Assembly (NCBI GenBank): GCA_013151875.1
Contig: JAADHL010000058.1
Span: 1-13,592, forward strand
Length of the DNA stretch: 13,592 nt
Direction of reading: 5' to 3'
Source: Deltaproteobacteria bacterium
Lineage (GTDB): Bacteria; Myxococcota_A; UBA9042; DTJE01
Within the stretch, counting starts at the first letter, position 1, and each line of letters begins with the position of its first letter. The notes under the pieces are model-generated. The model did no database searches. It was not told the DNA's origin and saw nothing but the letters and a program-made list of their open reading frames with translations. Made by a program: the position numbers and the translations under genes. This document shows positions 8,686 through 13,592 of this stretch, in pieces.

Positions 8686-9855
8686 CTACCACCTTATATG
8701 GGCGGCGAGGCTTGGGCCGGGGAGGCCGCCCGGCCCGATTGTCACTGTCTGTTCCGCGGGCAGGACGAAGTACAGGATCAGACCGACCCCGAGCGCGGCC
8801 GCGCCCGCCCCCAACAGACCGTATGAAGCGTATGCCTTCTTGCGCCCTACGGACACCCGGGCGTCGAAATCGGCGTCGTAGTTCGGCCCCGGCTGGAGGT
8901 TGTCAGCGTCCTTGTAGTCCCGCCAGGCCAGACCGTAAAGGACGGCGCCGGTCACGACCATGGCCGAGCCGGTGCCCATCGCCACCCATGACCCGATCCT
9001 CCCGGCACTCATGGCCCTGGCGTCGCTGGCATCTTTCGGCGGCGCCGATTGACGGAGATCGGCCGATGCCAGGTCCGCCCGGACCACCAGCGTCTCGCCC
9101 GGACTCAGATCGATTTTCTGCTCGTATGGACGATGACCTCGTGATTCGACCCTGATCCGATGGGGGCCCGGCTCGACCACCCGCCGTAAAGGCGTCACGC
9201 CGACAGGTTCGTCGTCCAGGATGCACGCGTATCCGGGGATATCGCTGATCACCTCCAGAAACGCCTTTTCCGGCCGAAGCACGAGGGTCACCGATGTCTC
9301 GACGCCCCGGCGCACCTTCACCGCGGTGCTGGAGGGGCGGTATCCCGGGGCCTCGGCCAGGACCGCGTGCCTGCCGGGCATGGCCCAGACAACGCCGCTG
9401 GACATTCGGCCGCCGGCTTCTTTGCTGTCCAGGTACAGGTCCGCCGTCGGGGGTTCGACCTTCACGACGATCTTGCCGTGCGTCTTGCGCAAAGCGGCCT
9501 CTATGTCCCGCACCAGGGCCCGGGCTTCCCTCTTCCCGTCGCCGGTTGTCGCCAGATCCCGATATTCAAGGGCGTATTTCCAGGCCGATTCAGGGTCATT
9601 GAGTCGTCTCAGATACAGGGTTGCGATATTGAACAGGTGGGCCGGGTCCCGGGTCAGTTCCCAGGCCCTCTTGAAGCCCGCTACCGCCCCGCCGTAGTCG
9701 CGGGACCGCGCGTCGTGCAACGCCCTTTCGATCACCTTAGCCGCTTCGCGCCCACGCGATTGAGCCGACGCCGTCAAAGGCGCAGCGGCCGCAAGGGCCA
9801 GAACCAGCGCCGTCGTCAGCGTACACAACAGCGACACTGCGCGCGGATATTTCAT
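8686..9855 (-). CDS. TPR-PEGA membrane protein
   Basis: A 389-residue exported protein. There is a signal peptide (1 to about 32, ending TASAQ), a TPR-like helical region at about 36-124 (REAAKVIERALHDARSRDYG, then AHLFNIATLYLRRLNDPE), and two consecutive PEGA domains at about 127-195 and 198-263. Their PEGA cores are VKVEPPTADLYLDSKEAG and GYACILDDEPVGVTPL. Two hydrophobic segments follow at about 286-309 and 342-365. The short tail VTIGPGGLPGPSLAAHIRW looks like a final beta strand. PEGA domains are beta-sandwiches of unclear function, common in Myxococcota and often found near Ser/Thr kinases, as here. The ATG at 9855 is preferred for its GGAG and clean signal peptide; an in-frame ATG at 9897 lies in a duplicated sequence. 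The gene lies 45 bases after the kinase gene, probably in one operon. Confidence 0.82.
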   Translation of the reverse strand: MKYPRAVSLLCTLTTALVLALAAAAPLTASAQSRGREAAKVIERALHDARSRDYGGAVAGFKRAWELTRDPAHLFNIATLYLRRLNDPESAWKYALEYRDLATTGDGKREARALVRDIEAALRKTHGKIVVKVEPPTADLYLDSKEAGGRMSSGVVWAMPGRHAVLAEAPGYRPSSTAVKVRRGVETSVTLVLRPEKAFLEVISDIPGYACILDDEPVGVTPLRRVVEPGPHRIRVESRGHRPYEQKIDLSPGETLVVRADLASADLRQSAPPKDASDARAMSAGRIGSWVAMGTGSAMVVTGAVLYGLAWRDYKDADNLQPGPNYDADFDARVSVGRKKAYASYGLLGAGAAALGVGLILYFVLPAEQTVTIGPGGLPGPSLAAHIRW

Positions 9856-9879
9856 TCGGTTCTCCGGTCCACGGCACCG

Positions 9880-9913
9880 TCCTTCACTTGACATCATCCT
9901 TCACTTGGCATCG
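9880..9913. repeat. 17-base tandem duplication at the kinase 3' end
   Basis: Two adjacent 17-base units, 9880-9896 and 9897-9913, agree at 15 of 17 positions (core TCCTTCACTTG on the plus strand), followed by a degenerate start of a third copy. The kinase stop codon is in the second unit, so the first unit duplicates the end of the gene into the gap before the PEGA gene. A slippage origin is likely. Confidence 0.7.
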
Positions 9914-11448
9914 TCCTTGACCTTGAGCCGTATCTTATCCGGCTGGGCGCCTTTGCCGCCCTTCTTCAGTATATTCACGATTTCCTCGTCCGGCCGCCTG
10001 GGAAGTTTCCTCCTCGCGCGGCCCGACCTTTGGCGCGATTGTACACTTACGCGGGTTTCAACGGGCAATGCGTCCTGAACGCTATCTTGAACGGCATCCT
10101 GAACGATATCTTGATCGATGTCTTGAACATCGCTTTCGACACGTGCATCCGACACGCCTTCGCCGTTGAAAATGTCATGGCCGACGGGACCGGATATGGG
10201 CACGGTTGACGACAGGGTGCTGACTTCCGAAACCCCTGAACGGTCTTCCTTCATCTGCCGAACCGCAAGGGCCGCGGCCAGCCCGATTCCCGTGGCGACC
10301 GCCAGGGCAGGCCAGAAGCGGACGGGCCAGATGCGGTTCATCCATGTCCATCGCCTGGGATCGGGCGGCACTGTCTCGATGCCGGATGCCGCCGGACCAG
10401 GATCGACACTGAAATCTCCCGTCGGACGTGAGGAAGTGATTATCTTCGTGGTGCGGTCCTCGATCATCACGTCAGGCATACGCACCGTCCGGTCGTCACC
10501 GGACCCTGTCGCCGCCCTCAGCATCGACCGGACCGCGGATGCGTCCCGCGGGCGATCCTCGGGGTCTTTTGCAAGCAGCGTCGAAACCAATCGTTCGAGC
10601 CCCTTGGGCACCCGCACGTCGGGATTGACCCTGTAGATTGCAGGCGCATCTTCCCGGGCCTTCTTCATGGCAATCGCCAGGGGCGTGTCCGCCGTGAAAG
10701 GCGGCTTGCCGGCCAGCATCTCGAACAGGATGACGCCCACCGAATAGAGATCGCTCCTGGCATCCAGGTCCAGGGCCTGGGCCTGCTCGGGGCTCATGTA
10801 GGTGGGGGTGCCGAAAACCGCCCCGGTCGCGGTCAGCGCGGTGGATTTCGAATCCAGTTGTTTGGCGATACCAAAGTCGAGGACCTTGACGAATGCGTCC
10901 CCGTCCCGGGTCTGGACCAGTTGGATGTTGTCCGGCTTGAGGTCCCTGTGCAGAATACCCTCGGCATGGGCCTCGTCCAGCGATTGAAGCACCTGATCGA
11001 TTATATCGACCGCACCGTCCGGAGACAGCGGCCCAGCCGTCTCCCTCAGCAGGCCCGCGAGCGACCGACCCTTCAGCAGTTCCATCGCTATGAACAGGAT
11101 CCCGTCCCTGGTCTGGCCGAAGTCGAAGATGGTGATTGTGTGGGGATTGGTCAGGCGGCTGGCTGCGCGCGCCTCCCGAAAGAATCTTTTTATGGCGGTC
11201 TCGTCGCCGGCCATGTCCGGACGCAGCAGCTTCAGGGCCACGTCTCGATCCGTGGAGCGCTGTCGCGCCCTGTAGACCGCGCCCATGCCGCCAACGCCCA
11301 GCAATTCCAGGACATCGAAACGTCCGTCCAGGTCCCTGCCGATGAGGTCAGCCTCCTTGTCCACCATGAACGTAGGGGCCCCATCGTCCGGACACTCCAG
11401 CACGTCGGCATCGAACCTTCGACCGCATTCGGGACAGACCCGCGTCAT
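9901..11448 (-). CDS. Transmembrane Hanks-type Ser/Thr protein kinase
   Basis: A 515-residue PknB-like kinase. It starts with a short zinc-ribbon-like motif (CPECG at 5-9, CPDDG at 19-23) that keeps only three of four metal-type Cys. The kinase domain (about 46-305) has the Gly loop LGVGGMGAVY (50-59), ATP Lys73, catalytic HRDLKPDN (167-174, Asp169), DFG (191-193), GTPTYMSPE (213-221) and DLYSVGVILFEML. All key residues are present, so it should be active. A basic/Pro linker leads to one membrane helix at about 376-396, and the extracytoplasmic part has an Asp/Gln tetrapeptide repeat (441-460) and a Lys/Arg-rich end. No PASTA domain is present. The ATG at 11448 has AGGTGG five bases ahead; an in-frame GTG at 11457 overlaps that site. 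Targets are unknown; the PEGA and lipoprotein genes downstream are plausible partners. Confidence 0.93.
   Translation of the reverse strand: MTRVCPECGRRFDADVLECPDDGAPTFMVDKEADLIGRDLDGRFDVLELLGVGGMGAVYRARQRSTDRDVALKLLRPDMAGDETAIKRFFREARAASRLTNPHTITIFDFGQTRDGILFIAMELLKGRSLAGLLRETAGPLSPDGAVDIIDQVLQSLDEAHAEGILHRDLKPDNIQLVQTRDGDAFVKVLDFGIAKQLDSKSTALTATGAVFGTPTYMSPEQAQALDLDARSDLYSVGVILFEMLAGKPPFTADTPLAIAMKKAREDAPAIYRVNPDVRVPKGLERLVSTLLAKDPEDRPRDASAVRSMLRAATGSGDDRTVRMPDVMIEDRTTKIITSSRPTGDFSVDPGPAASGIETVPPDPRRWTWMNRIWPVRFWPALAVATGIGLAAALAVRQMKEDRSGVSEVSTLSSTVPISGPVGHDIFNGEGVSDARVESDVQDIDQDIVQDAVQDSVQDALPVETRVSVQSRQRSGRARRKLPRRPDEEIVNILKKGGKGAQPDKIRLKVKDDAK
10069..10128 (-). repeat. 12-base period repeat encoding xVQD tetrapeptides
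   Basis: Five degenerate 12-base units encode kinase residues 441-460 (VQDI, DQDI, VQDA, VQDS, VQDA). The result is a strongly acidic, low-complexity tract just outside the membrane segment, a kind of repeat prone to slippage length changes. Confidence 0.7.
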
Positions 11449-11471
11449 CGTCCCCACCTGATTGTGGCGTG

Positions 11472-11477
11472 ACTATA
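11472..11477 (-). promoter_or_regulatory. Possible -10 element of the kinase operon
   Basis: TATAGT on the minus strand, within CTACTATAGTC, about 24 bases before the kinase ATG in the divergent gap. No -35 match is visible at normal spacing, so this is a weak call. Confidence 0.25.
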
Positions 11478-11535
11478 GTAGCCCAGGCCCGCATTCTTCG
11501 CCCGACCCGGGTTGATCATCCTGTATTGATCCTGG

Positions 11536-11544
11536 TGTTACAAT
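11536..11544 (+). promoter_or_regulatory. Extended -10 promoter for the lgt-like gene
   Basis: TGTTACAAT matches the extended -10 form TGnTATAAT at five of the six -10 bases. The predicted start of transcription, near 11551, leaves a leader of about 35 bases before the TTG start. TTGATC at 11512-11517 resembles a -35 box but is 21 bases away, so recognition would rest on the extended -10. Confidence 0.4.
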
Positions 11545-11573
11545 GCCCGGCGGACCTTGCCTGAATGACATTG

Positions 11574-11579
11574 AGGAGG
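11574..11579 (+). promoter_or_regulatory. Consensus ribosome binding site setting the lgt start
   Basis: AGGAGG sits six bases before TTG at 11586. If the ATG at 11565 were used, this perfect Shine-Dalgarno would lie inside the coding region and the ATG would lack one. It is the main reason for the TTG choice. Confidence 0.7.
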
Positions 11580-11585
11580 AACCTT

Positions 11586-12536
11586 TTGTTCCCATCCTTC
11601 AACCTTGGATTCATCGAGTTTCCGGCCTACTTCACCTTGCTGATGGTGGGCTATACGTTCGTGGTGCTGCTGGCCCACCATGATGTACTGAAACGCGACC
11701 TCATGGACGGCAACCGGCTTCTGGACCTGGCCCTGGTGCTCATCCTGGCCGGGATCGTGGGGGCCAGGGTCCTGCACGTGGTCGCGGACGGGTACTGGGA
11801 CACGTACAAGAACCTTTGCGTGGCCCCCCTCCTGGTGAAAGGTCAACCGCTTGACGGCGGCAAGAAGTGTTACAGCGACCAGGAGTGCGTCGATGCCGAC
11901 AAGGGCGACCTGTGCGACCCCACAAAGGGCACGTGCCACGTCAAGGACTGCCTGCGGGTCTTTAAATTCTGGTATGGGGGCCTAGTCTACTATGGGGGGC
12001 TGGCCCTGGCGATCCCCATAGGCATCATGTTCATCAGACGCTTCAGGATGCCCATGTGGAAGGTCTTTGATCTGGCTGGATACGGCATTCCCTTGGGCCT
12101 GGTGTTCGGACGCATCGGATGCTTCCTGGCCGGATGCTGTTGGGGCAAGGTGTGCGCCCTGAACTCACCCATGGGACTGGCCTTTCCCAGGGGCAGCCCA
12201 GCATGGGACCTGCACGTGCACGAGGGTCTCATCACAAGGGCCGCCGCCCATTCCCTGCCCGTGTATCCGACCCAGCTCTGGGAGGCCTTCGGGTGTCTGG
12301 TCATCTTCGCCTACCTCTATTTCTGGCGCAGGACCCGGTTGCGCTTCGAGGGGCAACTGCTTTTCCTTTTCGTGATGGACTACGCCGTCCTGCGCTTTGT
12401 CATCGAATTCTGGCGCGACGACCCTCGCGGCGCCATGTTCGGCCTGTCCACATCGCAGCTCGTGGGGATCCCCATGTTCGTTGCCGGCGCCTTCATGTAC
12501 TGGTGGCGAAGGAAGGTGGCCCTCGATGCCGGCTGA
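11586..12536 (+). CDS. lgt: Prolipoprotein diacylglyceryl transferase family protein, variant active site
   Basis: A 316-residue polytopic membrane protein. With the TTG start it opens MFPSFNLGFIEFPAY, like the start of other Lgt proteins. About seven hydrophobic segments are visible. Lgt moves diacylglycerol from phosphatidylglycerol to the lipobox Cys of prolipoproteins. The signature region GRIGCFLAGCCWG (175-187) keeps the Arg of E. coli Arg143 but has Cys where E. coli has Asn146 and Glu151. The GGxxxxGG motif is GGLVYYGG, with Tyr136 in place of His103. The YxxxR motif (Tyr235/Arg239) is kept as Tyr266 and Arg270. Between segments 2 and 3 is an insert (about 78-122) with six Cys (78, 95, 101, 110, 117, 122). 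GCFxAGCC-type members occur widely in this family, so it may be a functional variant or a paralogue. ATG at 11565 is the alternative start. It overlaps the RNase gene by 11 bases. Confidence 0.85.
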   Translation: MFPSFNLGFIEFPAYFTLLMVGYTFVVLLAHHDVLKRDLMDGNRLLDLALVLILAGIVGARVLHVVADGYWDTYKNLCVAPLLVKGQPLDGGKKCYSDQECVDADKGDLCDPTKGTCHVKDCLRVFKFWYGGLVYYGGLALAIPIGIMFIRRFRMPMWKVFDLAGYGIPLGLVFGRIGCFLAGCCWGKVCALNSPMGLAFPRGSPAWDLHVHEGLITRAAAHSLPVYPTQLWEAFGCLVIFAYLYFWRRTRLRFEGQLLFLFVMDYAVLRFVIEFWRDDPRGAMFGLSTSQLVGIPMFVAGAFMYWWRRKVALDAG

Positions 12537-13592
12537 AGACGTCGGAAAGATCGCCTACTGCATGACGGCCAGGGGAGCAGTGCCCGGCGTGGTTGTCGAG
12601 TGGCGCGGTGAAAGGGCGAAGGTTCTGGTCATGGGCGGGGGCCGCGAAACCTGGACGGACGAACGGATCTTCTGGGTGTCCGAGGCGCGTGCGCCCATGC
12701 ACTCTGCAAAGGCCGCCGTTGACGCAATGACAACCTTTCACGAACGGGTCGAGGACGCCATGCACGCAGTGGACCTCGCGGCCTTGTGGGACCTGCTGAC
12801 CCCCGACGGCGGCAGCCACTATCCCGACGATTTGGCGTCCATTCTGTTTTCCAAAACAGGACCCGAACACGCATGTGCCGTGGCCTGCGCCCTAGCCCTG
12901 GACAAGGTCCATTTCCGCGGCGTCCCCGGGGGCGCCTGGGCCCCCTGCGCGCCCGAAGCCGTAAGCCAGGCCCTCGCGAAAAAAGAACGCGAACAACAGG
13001 ATTTGGAGATGGTGAAACGCGCGGCTGTGGCGTTACGGACCGCGCTGGATGAAACAAGACCTCCGGATACCTCCGATGAAGATCAGGCAAGAGGCGTCGC
13101 TTGGTTGAAGGCTTTGGCCGTGGACGGTCCCAAGGGAGGCGATGGCGCTTTCGGGGTCAGGGTCCTCGAGGGCGTCGAGGGTGGCAGCGTGTCCAGCCCA
13201 CAGGCTGGGGCCCTGGACCTGCTGATTCGCCTTGGGGTGTTCCACGAGGACGAGATCCTGGGCATGCACGTCAATCACATTCGGACGCGGTTTCCGCCCG
13301 AGGTGCTGGAGGACGCCGCTGCAATTGCAAAACACGTGATGGACGACCCGGATGTGGCCACCCGTCGCGCCATCGCGCACGCCGCCGAGTGCGCTGGTCC
13401 CCTGACGATCGACGACCCATGGACGACCGAGGTTGATGATGCGCTCATGGTGGAGCGCCTGCCGTCCCTGACGCGCGTCCACGTCCTGATCGCCGACCCG
13501 GGCGCCGGCATAGACCTGGATTGCCCCACGGCCATGGAGGGCATGAGCCGCGCGGCTACCCTCTACCTCCCCACCGGCAAGGTCCCCATGCT
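12526..13592 (+). CDS. RNase II/VacB-family exoribonuclease, 3' end missing
   Basis: The first 355 residues are present with no stop before the window end. A small beta-rich N-terminal region (about 5-52) is followed by helical, winged-helix-like segments (LAALWDLL at 84-91; DDLASILFS at 101-109; CALALDKVHFRG at 121-132), as in the cyanobacterial/deltaproteobacterial RNase II type. The catalytic RNB domain begins with TIDDPWTTEVDDAL (294-307), aligned with E. coli RNase II TIDSASTEDMDDAL. Asp296, Asp304 and Asp305 are kept and the fourth acidic position is Glu302. HVLIADPGAGID (319-330) and RAATLYLPTGKVPM (342-355) are also typical. It should degrade RNA 3' to 5' with Mg2+. The ATG at 12526 overlaps the end of the lgt-like gene by 11 bases and has AAGGTGG six bases upstream, so translation is likely coupled. 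Confidence 0.9.
   Translation, partial: MPAEDVGKIAYCMTARGAVPGVVVEWRGERAKVLVMGGGRETWTDERIFWVSEARAPMHSAKAAVDAMTTFHERVEDAMHAVDLAALWDLLTPDGGSHYPDDLASILFSKTGPEHACAVACALALDKVHFRGVPGGAWAPCAPEAVSQALAKKEREQQDLEMVKRAAVALRTALDETRPPDTSDEDQARGVAWLKALAVDGPKGGDGAFGVRVLEGVEGGSVSSPQAGALDLLIRLGVFHEDEILGMHVNHIRTRFPPEVLEDAAAIAKHVMDDPDVATRRAIAHAAECAGPLTIDDPWTTEVDDALMVERLPSLTRVHVLIADPGAGIDLDCPTAMEGMSRAATLYLPTGKVPM

Noticed and set aside
7807..8826. Long plus-strand open frame opposite the lipoprotein and PEGA genes
   Set aside because: It crosses two genes and the gap between them, has no domain signature, and the minus-strand genes have signal peptides and good ribosome binding sites.
13411..13440. Glu302 in the RNase motif as a sign of a dead enzyme
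   Set aside because: Glu at this acidic position is, as far as I recall, common in this RNase II subtype, and the other catalytic Asp residues are intact.

Overview
The window is GC-rich and gene-dense and reads as chromosomal sequence from a Gram-negative bacterium of the former Deltaproteobacteria, probably Myxococcota/Bradymonadota or an uncultured relative. This is inferred from the gene types: a Tol envelope machine, an outer-membrane-style lipoprotein with an Asp/Pro-rich stalk, a TPR-PEGA protein, a Hanks-type Ser/Thr kinase with an N-terminal Cys motif, and an Lgt-like protein with a Cys-rich active-site region. I see no RNA gene, CRISPR array, insertion sequence, integrase or prophage gene, and no gene-free stretch above about 140 bases.

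Left part, minus strand (7118 down to 1): tolQ, tolR, tolA-like and tolB are packed with 1-base gaps or overlaps. After a 77-base gap come a class III PLP aminotransferase and a LuxE/PaaK-like adenylate-forming enzyme, joined by an ATGA overlap. After 96 bases comes a B12-binding-type radical SAM protein whose 3' end runs off the window. The three enzymes occupy the place where pal and cpoB usually follow tolB. They look like steps of one small, unidentified pathway.

Middle part, minus strand (11448 down to 7249): a transmembrane Ser/Thr kinase, a TPR-PEGA membrane protein and a lipoprotein with a predicted beta-propeller follow each other with gaps of about 45 bases. They plausibly form a signalling/envelope transcription unit. 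A hairpin plus T-run after the lipoprotein gene may separate this unit from the tol operon.

Right part, plus strand (11586 to the end): a divergent unit starts with an Lgt-family protein, whose 11-base overlap leads into an RNase II-family exoribonuclease cut by the window end. The Lgt homologue lacks several residues considered important in E. coli Lgt and carries a six-cysteine insert.

The best candidates for something not yet described are the aminotransferase/LuxE-like/radical SAM set attached to the tol genes, and the Cys-substituted Lgt-like protein.
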